From NCBI GenBank assembly GCA_018712555.1, contig DVGT01000001.1, forward strand, positions 47,538 to 111,537: DNA of 64,000 bases. Direction: 5' to 3'. Position 1 is the stretch's first letter. The number at the start of each line of letters is the position of its first letter. This document shows positions 23,374 to 31,782 of the stretch, in pieces. Below the pieces are notes generated by a model. It saw nothing but the letters and a program-made list of their open reading frames with translations. It had not been told where the DNA came from and did not search any database. The position numbers and the translations under genes were made by a program. The DNA is from Faecimorpha stercoravium. Lineage in GTDB: Bacteria; Bacillota; Clostridia; Lachnospirales; Bianqueaceae.

Positions 23374-24408
23374 TTATAGGATAAAATACAAGGCGCTGAG
23401 AAGCAGATACAGTATAAAATAGACGATAAATCCAGGCGCCAGGAGCAGTTCCAACACGCGCTCTCCCCTGCTGGTACGCCCGAAGGTCTTCAGATTCTTT
23501 CGTTCCGGCAGGAAACGGTAGAGAAAATACAGCAGCGCACAGATCCCAATGATGGCATATACCGCAAAGGCCATGTCATACCAGTCTCCTGGCACATAAT
23601 CCATCGCCATCGCCGTCGTATTATGCAAAATATGGCATAGGATGGCTGGCCAGAGGGAACCCGTTCGAACCGTCAGGAACCCGAAGAGAAGTCCTACCAG
23701 AAGCGGTGTGATCGTCTGCGCCAGGTTGCCATGATACATCATGAAGAACAGTGTGGACACCAGAATGCCCGCGGCCTCGCCATATTTCTTTAGACCATTT
23801 AAGATGAAACCACGGAAAATGACTTCCTCCAGAATCGGCCCTAAAAGACATACATAAGACATCGACAGAATGAACCCAACAGGATCTTCATTCGGCATGG
23901 GCGTCTGTATGGCGGGCATATTCATGACCCACCCCGCCATACTCAGAAACTGCAACAGCAAACTGATGACCACCGATGCAATCGCCGTGCACCCCCATCC
24001 GCTGAAGTAGGATAAGGCCGTCATCTGTTTCGGCTTCTGCGTCGTCGAGGAAACCATCGATGTCTCGTTGAGACGAAAGCCGACCCAGTATCGGAGCAGG
24101 AGGATCAGGAGCACCTCTCCCAGGATAGAAGGCATATAAGCCGTCAAAAAATCATATACGGCAGGACTCATGCCTAGCGCCGCTATCAAATTGTCTGTTG
24201 TCAGTGTCGACAGATCCGTCAGCATGCCAGACTGCATGATGCCCTGGCTCATCAGCACAAAACTGAGAATCAAAGCAAGAAGATTCGCGGCAACCAGCAT
24301 GATCAGGAGTGACCAGGCGCTGCGGCTGATATCCCGGCGAAAACGACGCTTCTCTTCCTCGGCGGTACTCCCGAAATAATCTGGATTTCTCCAGGGCAGA
24401 TCCTTCAT
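23374..24408 (-). CDS. CPBP family intramembrane metalloprotease
   Basis: 344 residues from the ATG at 24406-24408, six bases after GAGGAGG (a TTG just upstream overlaps that site). About eight membrane helices. The CAAX-protease/bacteriocin-processing (Abi, PF02517) motifs are present: EEVIFRGFILNGLKKY (EExxxR), then MMYHGNLAQ and ILCHILHNTTAM carrying metal-binding histidines. Homologues process prenylated proteins or confer bacteriocin self-immunity; the role here is unknown. It follows the GH78 gene by 11 bp, so it is co-transcribed with a glycosidase. Confidence 0.92.
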   Translation of the reverse strand: MKDLPWRNPDYFGSTAEEEKRRFRRDISRSAWSLLIMLVAANLLALILSFVLMSQGIMQSGMLTDLSTLTTDNLIAALGMSPAVYDFLTAYMPSILGEVLLILLLRYWVGFRLNETSMVSSTTQKPKQMTALSYFSGWGCTAIASVVISLLLQFLSMAGWVMNMPAIQTPMPNEDPVGFILSMSYVCLLGPILEEVIFRGFILNGLKKYGEAAGILVSTLFFMMYHGNLAQTITPLLVGLLFGFLTVRTGSLWPAILCHILHNTTAMAMDYVPGDWYDMAFAVYAIIGICALLYFLYRFLPERKNLKTFGRTSRGERVLELLLAPGFIVYFILYLLLSALYFIL

Positions 24409-24419
24409 ACTATTCCTCC

Positions 24420-27233
24420 TCAAATGGTGAGCTGCCTCAGCTCCTGATCCAACGCTTCGATCAACGCTTCCGGCGTACGCAGGAAGGGTGACTTCAACAG
24501 TTCTTCAATATTGCTCTTATCGTCCACCCAAGGAATATCTCCCTCGTGATCCGGGCGGAAGATGGGCAGGTACTTCTGCAAAATCGCCAGCGCCTGCGGC
24601 TCTCCTGTCAGTTCCGGCACGGTACACTCCACGCTGTACCTCTTAGTATAGGCCTTCGTCGTCCTATACGTGAAGGTATAAGAACCCGCATCGAGCAGGA
24701 TGTGCGCGCAGCTTCCTGCCTGGTCTGCGCCCGGAATCGAGGCGGCTTCCGCATCCGGAAGATAAACATCGGCCTCGGCGCCAAAGGGGACTCGGATCTG
24801 CACCGTCATCTGTCTGCGGCCGCCCTCTTCTGCAGGGCCCATTTCCCATCCCACATGATAGCTTCCTACTGCAGTACGCAGATCCATCTTCGCCCAGGTG
24901 ATCCGATAATCCGGCTGCGGCTTGATTTCCGCCTTCCGGAAACCGGGTGCGCCAGCTACCGGACGGATTCCGATCATGTTGCGATACATCCATTCCACGA
25001 CCGCGCCATAGGCATAGTGATTCAAAGAATTCATGCCGGTTCCACTGATATGTCCATCCGGCATGACAGAATTCCATCGTTCCCAAACCGTAGTGGCGCC
25101 CATCTTGACCTCGTAGAGCCAGCTTGGGTAATCGTCATTCAGAAGCAAGGTGTACGCCACATCATTCATGCCGTGATCTGATAGTGCCCGGCACAGATAG
25201 GGCGTCCCGACAAAGCCCGTATTCAAGTGGAAATAATTGTCGCGAATCAGCTTTCGCAGTCCTGCACGAGTCCGTTCCACCGCGTCTTCCGGCGCCAATC
25301 CCATGAACAGCACCATCGTATGCGCTGTCTGCGTATCCACCGCAAGGCGTCCTGTGGGCGTGAAATACTCCTGCTGAAAAGCTGCCTTGATCTCTTCCGC
25401 CAGTTTCTGATAATGCGCGGCATCCTCCTCTTTTCCCAGTACAGAAGCCGCCTGCGCCAGAATATTCGTGGAATAATAGTAATAGGCAGACGCCACGAAA
25501 TACGGATCCGTACCGCCATATACGCCACCCTCAATCTTACCGTCCAGCGCCAGCCAGTCCGCCAGATGACAGCCTACCTTCCATAGCCGACTGCTGCCGC
25601 TTGCCTCATCTGCCCGGTACATGTACTCTACCCAGCCCTTCATGCTCTCATACTGGTTCTCCAGAATCTTGGGATCTCCAAAATGCAGGTAGACTTCCCA
25701 GGGAATGACAGTGGCTGCCTCGCCCCAGGCGCAGGAACCATCTCCATCGTACCCTGCCATCGGCACCACATAAGGCACATTTCCGCCGAGCTTTTTCTGT
25801 TCCTGATACAGATCATATCCGTACTTGGTATAAAACGCGTACGTATCCATGTTATAGCTGGCGGTACCGCAGAAGATCTGCGCGTCGCCGGTCCATCCCA
25901 TACGTTCATCACGCTGCGGGCAGTCCGTAGGCGTGTCGAGAAAATTTCCCTTCTGTCCCCACCGGGTATTCTCAAAAAGCCGATTGACCAGAGGATTGCT
26001 GGTCTCAATCCGTCCCGTCTCTTCCATATCCGAATGGATGACACAGCCCGTGAAATCCTCCGCCTTGACCTCGTAGGGCCACCCTTCTACCAGAACATAC
26101 CGGAAGCCATAGAAAGTGAAGTGGGCCCGAGCATGATTGACTCCTTCATGACAGGTGTAGATAAACTCCTGCTTTGCTGTCCGCAGATTCTCCACGTAAA
26201 AACAGTCATCCTGCAGGATTTCCCCATGCTGCAGACGAATCCGCGTCCCAGCTGGCGCCGTGACCGTAAACGCCACCCATCCGACCATGTTCTGGCCCAT
26301 ATCCAGCACCGTCTCACCGGCGGGCGTATGAATGACCTCGATCGGCTTCAGGCGTTCATGAATCAGAATCGGCGGGTTGAGACGCGCTCTGAGCTTATCA
26401 TAGCCCATCGAGACCTCGCAGGTATCGTACACTTCCGTCGAGACCTGTGAGCAGTCCACGATTTCCCCATTATAAATATCGCTGTACGTCACCGGACTCT
26501 TACGGGCCTTCCAATCTGTGTCAGTGGTGAGAACCTCTCTGGTCCCATCCTCATACTCCATATGCAGCTCCGCCAGGAGTACAAAGCGGTCTCCGTATAC
26601 ATCTTTCTTAGACGAAAGGCCATAATCTCCCTTATACCAACCATTGCCCAGCCAGACCTCCGCCTCGTTCTCCTCTTTCAGAAGCTCTGTAATATCGTAA
26701 GTCTGATATTGAATCCAGCTATCATAGGCTTCGCAGCCCGGCAGAAGATACTCCTCTCCCACTTTCTGTCCGTTCAGCGTCCACTCGTAAGCGCCTAGTC
26801 CCACCATATAGGCCCGTGCTCGAACGACCTTCTTCGACACGGTAAACTGCCTGAAAAGAATGGGATGAATGGACGGAAAAAGATCTGGCGTGATCCAATG
26901 TGCCGTCCAGGGCTCCGCCTCTTTTGCGGTTTCAAACCAGGCCGCCTCGCTTTCTGCCTCTTCTCCGTTATCGGCCCATACGCGCACCTTCCAATAGTAC
27001 CGGGTACGCGGCGCCATCTCGATCGGCAGCACGAAATGCGTGCTATCCACATCTTCTTGCCTGCCGCTGTCCCATATAATCTTTGTAAACTCTGGATCTG
27101 CTGCTACCGTCACCTGCGCCTCTACCTGGCGCTTTGCTTCCGTATCTTCTACAATATAGGAAATACTGGGCTGCTGCAACCAGTATCCCAACGGATTCAC
27201 AAGATGATTGGTCTTTAGACTGGTAATTTTCAT
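24420..27233 (-). CDS. GH78 alpha-L-rhamnosidase, cytoplasmic
   Basis: 937 residues. Domain order fits GH78: N-terminal fibronectin-like strands (1-105), a substrate-binding beta-sandwich (about 130-300) with YLLPGCEAYDSWIQYQTYDI, a second beta-domain (300-400), the (alpha/alpha)6 catalytic barrel (about 410-765) and a C-terminal beta-domain. DCPQRDERMGWTGDAQ at 437-452 holds the catalytic acid region, and TVWERWNSVMPDG at 715-727 the base. An extra C-terminal stretch of about 80 residues (after TKAYTKRYSVECTVPELTG) is not typical. There is no signal peptide. It releases terminal rhamnose from rhamnogalacturonan fragments or glycosides inside the cell and heads a two-gene operon with the CPBP gene. 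Confidence 0.95.
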   Translation of the reverse strand: MKITSLKTNHLVNPLGYWLQQPSISYIVEDTEAKRQVEAQVTVAADPEFTKIIWDSGRQEDVDSTHFVLPIEMAPRTRYYWKVRVWADNGEEAESEAAWFETAKEAEPWTAHWITPDLFPSIHPILFRQFTVSKKVVRARAYMVGLGAYEWTLNGQKVGEEYLLPGCEAYDSWIQYQTYDITELLKEENEAEVWLGNGWYKGDYGLSSKKDVYGDRFVLLAELHMEYEDGTREVLTTDTDWKARKSPVTYSDIYNGEIVDCSQVSTEVYDTCEVSMGYDKLRARLNPPILIHERLKPIEVIHTPAGETVLDMGQNMVGWVAFTVTAPAGTRIRLQHGEILQDDCFYVENLRTAKQEFIYTCHEGVNHARAHFTFYGFRYVLVEGWPYEVKAEDFTGCVIHSDMEETGRIETSNPLVNRLFENTRWGQKGNFLDTPTDCPQRDERMGWTGDAQIFCGTASYNMDTYAFYTKYGYDLYQEQKKLGGNVPYVVPMAGYDGDGSCAWGEAATVIPWEVYLHFGDPKILENQYESMKGWVEYMYRADEASGSSRLWKVGCHLADWLALDGKIEGGVYGGTDPYFVASAYYYYSTNILAQAASVLGKEEDAAHYQKLAEEIKAAFQQEYFTPTGRLAVDTQTAHTMVLFMGLAPEDAVERTRAGLRKLIRDNYFHLNTGFVGTPYLCRALSDHGMNDVAYTLLLNDDYPSWLYEVKMGATTVWERWNSVMPDGHISGTGMNSLNHYAYGAVVEWMYRNMIGIRPVAGAPGFRKAEIKPQPDYRITWAKMDLRTAVGSYHVGWEMGPAEEGGRRQMTVQIRVPFGAEADVYLPDAEAASIPGADQAGSCAHILLDAGSYTFTYRTTKAYTKRYSVECTVPELTGEPQALAILQKYLPIFRPDHEGDIPWVDDKSNIEELLKSPFLRTPEALIEALDQELRQLTI

Positions 27234-27265
27234 ACTTACTCCTCCCGTGATGGTAATATGCCTCT

Positions 27266-27294
27266 ATTATATCAGAGCTTGCCGCAGAATACAA
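27266..27294 (-). promoter_or_regulatory. Promoter of the GH78-CPBP operon
   Basis: Minus strand: TTGTAT (27289-27294), 17-bp spacer, TATAAT (27266-27271), about 32 bp before the start codon. Confidence 0.65.
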
Positions 27295-27316
27295 GCCATT
27301 AAAAACCGCTCATCTA

Positions 27317-27496
27317 TTATATAAAATAGTTGACATAATAAGAGTTTCGATGTAAAATTAAATAGAAAGCAAATTTACGCAGGTTCTGGGATGTGTGGGA
27401 AACGTCAAAAGGCTTACGGATCACAGTGCCGCCAGGCTGCAGGACTGTTACGGTACTCTTTCCCTTTGAGACATCAATACCTACTGCATTGTACAT
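27317..27496 (-). pseudogene. IS110-family transposase, 5' remnant only
   Basis: From the ATG at 27494-27496 the product reads MYNAVGIDVSKGKSTVTVLQ, then PGGTVIRKPFDVSHTSQNL. This is the N-terminus of an IS110-type DEDD transposase, including the first acidic residue in GIDVSK. Similarity stops after about 39 codons (near 27380), and the frame runs into unrelated AT-rich sequence. About 90 percent of the gene is missing. Confidence 0.75.
27330..27358 (+). promoter_or_regulatory. Strong plus-strand promoter-like sequence beside the IS remnant
   Basis: TTGACA (27330-27335), 17-bp spacer, TAAAAT (27353-27358). It points through the IS110 remnant toward the RHH gene 425 bp away, antisense to the transposase fragment. 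Confidence 0.5.
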
Positions 27497-27720
27497 TCTT
27501 ATGTACCTCCAAAAGTGTAGTTGCATGGATTCCAGTCTTTCTCATTGCCGATTCCATCTCCTGGGGTATCAAACGAACGTACAGTGGTAGTTCAACCTGC
27601 ATAAATTGAACGGCTGCAATGACTGGCTGGCTGACTGGCTTTCTAACGGACGCTTATGGTCCTAGGTGGTTTCGTCAGACCGATGCCTAGTCATTATACA
27701 GCTTAAACAATGAGAGGATT
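27497..27720 (-). mobile_element. Probable IS110 left-end noncoding segment upstream of the remnant
   Basis: This gene-free stretch lies directly upstream of the transposase start. In IS110-group elements this segment encodes the bridge RNA that specifies target and donor. It contains short repeats (GACTGGCTGGCTGACTGGCT near 27620) and GGACGCTTATGGTCCTAGG. The outer boundary is not defined. The assignment is from position only. Confidence 0.3.
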
Positions 27721-27782
27721 AAGTCCCAACTGGTTGTTGGGTACTGAAACCCTACACTTATATATTAGGAGGTGGAATCTGC

Positions 27783-28427
27783 ATGAACAAGAGTATGTAC
27801 AGTTTAATTTTAACAGATGAAGTGATTGCCAGAATCGACCGCCTCGCCTATGAGAAAGGTATGAATCGTTCTCAGCTGATCGATCATCTCCTGGCGAAAG
27901 AGGTGGGTATGCACACCCGGGAACACCAGACACGTACCATCATCTCCTACACCGTATCGCAGATCAACACGCAGGAATCTTCCCTGCATGGCCATATGGA
28001 CCGCGGCAGTATGGAAGTGGCTACATATGTGAAATATAAATATAACCCGACGATTAAGTACGGGTTTGATATCATCGAAGAAAATAATGCTCCACTGGGA
28101 CTCTTGAAAATACAGTCCCGCTCCACGGCTGCCGCTCTGCGCAACAATCTGGACACCTTTTTCTGTCTGCTTTCCGTCATAGACGATCATCATCATCAAC
28201 TCTTCCGTATCCCCACAAAAAAGCAAACCGATGCCGGACGCTATCAACGTACTATTGTTCTTCCCAGGCTGTTTGAAAACACTGATGATGCGCAGACCGT
28301 CGCCGACCGACTGAGTGCTTCTATCCTTCTGGTGGACGATACCATGCAAAGTTATTTCAATTCCTTACGTTCCCCTTCACTGAATCGAATTGTAGAAGAC
28401 ACGTATCTGCGTCACTTCTCGCAATAA
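27783..28427 (+). CDS. Ribbon-helix-helix domain protein of unknown function
   Basis: 214 residues from the ATG at 27783, eight bases after GGAGGTGG. Residues 5-45 (YSLILTDEVIARIDRLAYEK then GMNRSQLIDHLLAKEV) form a CopG/Arc-type ribbon-helix-helix DNA-binding fold. The remaining 165 residues (YVKYKYNPTIKYGFDIIEEN, LRNNLDTFFCLLSVIDDHHH) are not recognised and may bind a ligand or drive oligomerisation. It stands alone between the IS110 remnant and a shared terminator. It is probably a transcriptional regulator whose target is not evident. Confidence 0.7.
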   Translation: MNKSMYSLILTDEVIARIDRLAYEKGMNRSQLIDHLLAKEVGMHTREHQTRTIISYTVSQINTQESSLHGHMDRGSMEVATYVKYKYNPTIKYGFDIIEENNAPLGLLKIQSRSTAAALRNNLDTFFCLLSVIDDHHHQLFRIPTKKQTDAGRYQRTIVLPRLFENTDDAQTVADRLSASILLVDDTMQSYFNSLRSPSLNRIVEDTYLRHFSQ

Positions 28428-28465
28428 AAAGGCGAGCCCTCACTTATGATAGGGCTCGCCTTTTT
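28426..28465. terminator. Perfect bidirectional terminator containing a copy of the rlmH 3' end
   Basis: AAAAAGGCGAGCCCT (28426-28440), loop CACTTATGAT, AGGGCTCGCCTTTTT (28451-28465): a 15-bp perfect stem with A- and T-tracts. It serves the RHH gene on plus and the DUF4160 module on minus. The loop plus right arm match the end of rlmH. Confidence 0.9.
28439..28464. repeat. 26-bp direct repeat, distal copy (att-like)
   Basis: Identical to 29040-29065. Read on the minus strand it contains TATCATAAGTGA, the last codons and stop of rlmH. The two copies bracket the DUF4160 module. Confidence 0.8.
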
Positions 28466-28479
28466 CCACAAAAGACATA

Positions 28480-28758
28480 CTAGCAAAAATAATGAATCTC
28501 GCCGAAGTATAATATCCATTTCTGAATAATGTCTTCGCTTCTCGCTTCTACCATCCTCATAATATTAAGAAGCGTATGCGACGCTATTCTCGAATTATTA
28601 TTGCAAAGCAGACACTTTCCTGCGCTTGTAATCCAAATCTTTGTAGCATTTTCGGCAGGCTTTCCTTTTGCAACATGTACATGTATTGGTTCAAGCGGCT
28701 TGTTTTCATTTGTCCAAAAGTAAATCCAGTATTCCCCCATTCTAAAAATTTGAGGCAT
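28480..28758 (-). CDS. DUF4160 domain protein
   Basis: 92 residues from the ATG at 28756-28758, eight bases after GGAGG. The DUF4160 pattern is seen in MPQIFRMGEYWIYFWTNE, EPIHVHVAKGKP and ENATKIWI, with a second half of helices (TLLNIMRMVEARSEDIIQKW). DUF4160 genes are typically paired with another small gene and are suspected toxin-antitoxin-like partners, but no activity is established. It overlaps the upstream small gene by 17 bp. The pair lies between the two rlmH-derived direct repeats. Confidence 0.8.
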   Translation of the reverse strand: MPQIFRMGEYWIYFWTNENKPLEPIHVHVAKGKPAENATKIWITSAGKCLLCNNNSRIASHTLLNIMRMVEARSEDIIQKWILYFGEIHYFC

Positions 28759-29014
28759 TTTCAAATCCTCCTTCCTGGGAGAACTCCATGATTAAATGGG
28801 CCGTGGAACGAATAATCTCTTCAAACTGTCTGATTTCCTCTTCGGAAAAATGATAGATATCCTCCCACTTATATTGAGGCAGCCAGCAGACAGCATGCTT
28901 AAAACCATATTCTTCATCTGGACGTTCTATATACACCTTCACCGTTCCATCTTCCTGCATGTCAGAATGAACAATTTCCGTCTCATCATTTAATGTCATA
29001 AAAGGATACATCAT
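28742..29014 (-). CDS. Small acidic protein, partner of the DUF4160 protein
   Basis: 90 residues from the ATG at 29012-29014, nine bases after GGGAGG; an in-frame GTG that overlaps the rlmH stop is less likely. The product MMYPFMTLNDETEIVHSDMQ, then VKVYIERPDEEYGFKHAVCW and a helical end (SEEEIRQFEEIIRSTAHLIM), is strongly acidic. It resembles the role-partner position normally held by DUF2442 or similar proteins next to DUF4160, but the family itself was not recognised. It is co-translated with the DUF4160 gene. Confidence 0.65.
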   Translation of the reverse strand: MMYPFMTLNDETEIVHSDMQEDGTVKVYIERPDEEYGFKHAVCWLPQYKWEDIYHFSEEEIRQFEEIIRSTAHLIMEFSQEGGFENASNF

Positions 29015-29039
29015 ATCATCATTCCTCCCTTCGTACCTG

Positions 29040-29065
29040 CTCACTTATGATAGGGCTCGCCTTTT
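29040..29065. repeat. 26-bp direct repeat, proximal copy at the rlmH 3' end
   Basis: Overlaps the last 8 codons and stop of rlmH. Identical to 28439-28464, 601 bp away. Differences begin immediately on both sides of the 26 bp. Confidence 0.8.
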
Positions 29066-29508
29066 AAGATTCGAAAGCTTCGATAAATCTGCTCCGCCAG
29101 GATGACGCGCATGAGACCGTGCGGAAATGTCAGGCGGGAAAAGCTGATGCGCTCCTGCGCTCGTGCCAGCACCGCAGGCGACAGTCCGCAGGAACCGCCA
29201 ATCACGAATACCAGATGGGAATCGCCCTGATTCATGCGACTGCCCATCCAATGCGCCAGTTCCACAGAATCCCTTGCCTTACCATCGATGCATAAGGCCA
29301 CCACATAAGCCCTCTCCGGCAGTTTGGCCAGAAGCCGACGCCCTTCCTTTTCCACCGCCATCTCTTCCTGATCCTCGATGATGCTCTCATCCGCCACCTC
29401 TATGACCTGGAAGGTGCAATACGCTAAAAGACGCTTGGCATACTCTGCCACAGCGTCTTTATAAAACTTTTCTTTGAGTTTACCCACACAAAGGATCGTA
29501 ATTTTCAT
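29041..29508 (-). CDS. rlmH: 23S rRNA (pseudouridine-1915-N3)-methyltransferase RlmH
   Basis: 155 residues, a SPOUT-fold methyltransferase. Family marks are MKITILCVGKLKEKFYKDAV, FVIGGSCGLSPAVLARAQ (cofactor knot), ISFSRLTFPHGLMRVILAEQ and IYRSFRILKGEPYHK at the C-terminus. It methylates pseudouridine 1915 in helix 69 of 23S rRNA. The start overlaps murA by 4 bp. The 3' end TATCATAAGTGA is nearly the same coding sequence used as the SCC attachment site in staphylococcal rlmH, and here it is duplicated. Confidence 0.96.
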   Translation of the reverse strand: MKITILCVGKLKEKFYKDAVAEYAKRLLAYCTFQVIEVADESIIEDQEEMAVEKEGRRLLAKLPERAYVVALCIDGKARDSVELAHWMGSRMNQGDSHLVFVIGGSCGLSPAVLARAQERISFSRLTFPHGLMRVILAEQIYRSFRILKGEPYHK

Positions 29509-30794
29509 CCTAATTTCCCTTCTAAAACAATCGGGTCGAATGATTTTCCATCGCAGGAGATGTGAGCGCCCAGGGAATAGAGTTTCTCTACCATGGCCTC
29601 GTATCCTCTGCAGATGTACTTAATATTGGTAATCGTAGTCGTGCCGCTGGCGGCCAGTCCCGCCAATACCATGGCTGCGCCTGCTCGAAGATCTGTCGCT
29701 TCTACTTCGCAGCCCGTTAAATCCTTTACCCCCTGCACCACGGCGATTCTGCCGTCCACATTGATATCCGCGCCCATCTTGATGAGCTGCGCCACATATT
29801 GAAAACGATTCTCCCATACATTCTCAGTGATGATGCTGGTTCCCTGCGTCACTGCCATCAGCGTCATAAACTGAGGCTGCATATCCGTCGGAAAACCAGG
29901 ATACGGGGACGTCTTGATCATCGTAGGTTTAAGCGGCTGATCCACGGTGACGCGAATCGCGTCATCCATCTCCTCTATCTGCACGCCCATCTCCGAAAGC
30001 TTCGCGGAAATCGCATCCATATGCTTGGGAATGATGTTCTCCACCAGAATATCTCCCCCGGTGATCGCGGCCGCCACCATGTAGGTGCCCGCCTCAATCT
30101 GATCGGGAATGATCGTATAAGACGTACCATGGAGCTTCTCTACGCCCCGAATCACAATACGGTCTGTCCCGGCTCCACTGATTCTGGCTCCCATACTGTT
30201 TAAGAAATTCGCGGTATCCACCACATGAGGTTCCTTCGCCGCATTGCTGATGACAGTGGTTCCTTTAGCAAGGACGGCCGCCAACATGATATTGATCGTA
30301 GCGCCCACGCTCACCACATCCAGAAAGATGCTAGAACCCTTCAATTCCCTGGCTTCGACACTGATTATATCCTTCGCATCCACCGTAGCCCCCAATGCCT
30401 CAAACCCTTTCAGGTGCAGGTCAATGGGACGAAGGCCAAAATTACATCCCCCAGGAAATACCACTTTCGCACTGCCGAAACGCCCCAGCAGAACCCCCAG
30501 CAAATAGTAGGAGGCTCGCATCTTGCGAACACCTTCCATATCCACACACTGATTCTTAAGCCCACGGCTATCGATCACCAATGTATGTTCATCTCTATAC
30601 TGAATCCGAATTCCCATTTCCTTAAGAACAGCAACCAGATTCTTAATATCGGCAATATAAGGAACATTCTCTAATTCCACTACGTCATCCGCCAAAAGAG
30701 CTGCCGGAATAATCGCCACCGCCGCATTCTTTGCGCCGCTGATGCTTACAGACCCTTTTAACGGGTGCTCACCCTGAATCATGATTTTTTCCAT
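29505..30794 (-). CDS. murA: UDP-N-acetylglucosamine 1-carboxyvinyltransferase MurA
   Basis: 429 residues. It transfers enolpyruvate from PEP to UDP-GlcNAc, the first committed step of peptidoglycan synthesis. K22 and N23 (SGAKNAA) are in place, and the loop cysteine C117 is in PGGCNFGLRP, so fosfomycin sensitivity is expected. Two inverted alpha/beta domains fill the length. It lies downstream of the wal operon with its own promoter and overlaps rlmH by 4 bp. Confidence 0.96.
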   Translation of the reverse strand: MEKIMIQGEHPLKGSVSISGAKNAAVAIIPAALLADDVVELENVPYIADIKNLVAVLKEMGIRIQYRDEHTLVIDSRGLKNQCVDMEGVRKMRASYYLLGVLLGRFGSAKVVFPGGCNFGLRPIDLHLKGFEALGATVDAKDIISVEARELKGSSIFLDVVSVGATINIMLAAVLAKGTTVISNAAKEPHVVDTANFLNSMGARISGAGTDRIVIRGVEKLHGTSYTIIPDQIEAGTYMVAAAITGGDILVENIIPKHMDAISAKLSEMGVQIEEMDDAIRVTVDQPLKPTMIKTSPYPGFPTDMQPQFMTLMAVTQGTSIITENVWENRFQYVAQLIKMGADINVDGRIAVVQGVKDLTGCEVEATDLRAGAAMVLAGLAASGTTTITNIKYICRGYEAMVEKLYSLGAHISCDGKSFDPIVLEGKLG

Positions 30795-30871
30795 TTTTCT
30801 ATCCTCTCAATCAGCGCATATACGCTGTTTTTTGAAACACCGCCGATTATTCCCGTCTCGACGTCACTTAA

Positions 30872-30900
30872 AGTTTACCACAAATTCATCTGTATTTCAA
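30872..30900 (-). promoter_or_regulatory. Promoter of murA-rlmH
   Basis: Minus strand: TTGAAA (30895-30900), 17-bp spacer, TAAACT (30872-30877). The 70-nt leader includes the hairpin CAGCGCATATACGCTG at 30818-30833. Confidence 0.55.
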
Positions 30901-30951
30901 CCCGTACCATGTTTTTTGTGGTATTTTTCCGGCATTTTTGGGAAAATACCG

Positions 30952-31782
30952 TTAGTCCATCCTCTCATTCGTATACGCATTCATACGAATCGTCTTCTCT
31001 CCGTGATTCAGCACAAACTCCAGACAATATACTGCTTCCTGTCCTTTCAGATCATATCCGCTGCGTATCTCCGTCACAACGATTGCCTCATCATCCTGAC
31101 GTTCCTCCAGGATGACCCGCAATACCGCATACAGCATCTCATCAATGGGGCGAATCTCTCTTTCCGTCTCCTCGTATCCCATAGGTTCATAGTACTCCAT
31201 GATAATCTGTGCCGTTCCCTCTGCCTCTATCCGTACCAGAATTTGGTTCATGAAGAGATACTCCTCATTCCAATGCTGACAATATAGAAATTCTGCGTAT
31301 TCTTCTTCCATCGACTCCTGAATACATACATATTCCAAATCTCCTACACAGGCGGACACCTGCGTATCCGCCCAGCTTCTCAGAGTCTCCTCTTCCCATA
31401 GAGGCCACCTCAGCTGCTCCGATGTGTACTCTATACGGTGGTGCGTTGGATCCAGAAGAATGGTTTCACCCTCCTTGGCATACCGCGTCTGCTGCGCGTC
31501 CATATAGGTCGTCTGATACTCCGTGCCTAAAAGCACCTCTACCAGAGAACGATCCAGCAGACTGGCATCCCCCAGTATGACACGCGCACGCGGATAGCTT
31601 TCCCGATGAATTAATACATCCAAATCCACCTCATTCTCTTCATACAGCGCAATCACTTGCTGCAGCTGGTCATCAGTAGCCGCATATAGCTGATCCTGTT
31701 CCAATCGGTTCAACCAGAATAAAGCTAGGTTCACTACTACCAGAATCACTAGGATTCCTACACGTATCGTCTTCCAATTCAC
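30952..31782 (-). CDS. walI: WalI/YycI-like regulator of the WalK kinase
   Basis: 276 residues. One N-terminal membrane anchor (VGILVILVVVNLALFWLNRL), then an extracytoplasmic domain of the YycI type, with the late strands VVTEIRSGYDLKGQEAVYCL and LEFVLNHGEKTIRMNAYTNE. In Bacillus YycI and YycH bind WalK in the membrane and modulate its activity. The start overlaps walH by 4 bp. Sequence divergence from Bacillus is large, so the name depends on domain pattern and operon position. Confidence 0.8.
   Translation of the reverse strand: MNWKTIRVGILVILVVVNLALFWLNRLEQDQLYAATDDQLQQVIALYEENEVDLDVLIHRESYPRARVILGDASLLDRSLVEVLLGTEYQTTYMDAQQTRYAKEGETILLDPTHHRIEYTSEQLRWPLWEEETLRSWADTQVSACVGDLEYVCIQESMEEEYAEFLYCQHWNEEYLFMNQILVRIEAEGTAQIIMEYYEPMGYEETEREIRPIDEMLYAVLRVILEERQDDEAIVVTEIRSGYDLKGQEAVYCLEFVLNHGEKTIRMNAYTNERMD

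Noticed and set aside
28439..29065. A complete SCC-like mobile element
   Set aside because: Only 601 bp between repeats and no ccr or other recombinase; reported only as an att-like duplication.
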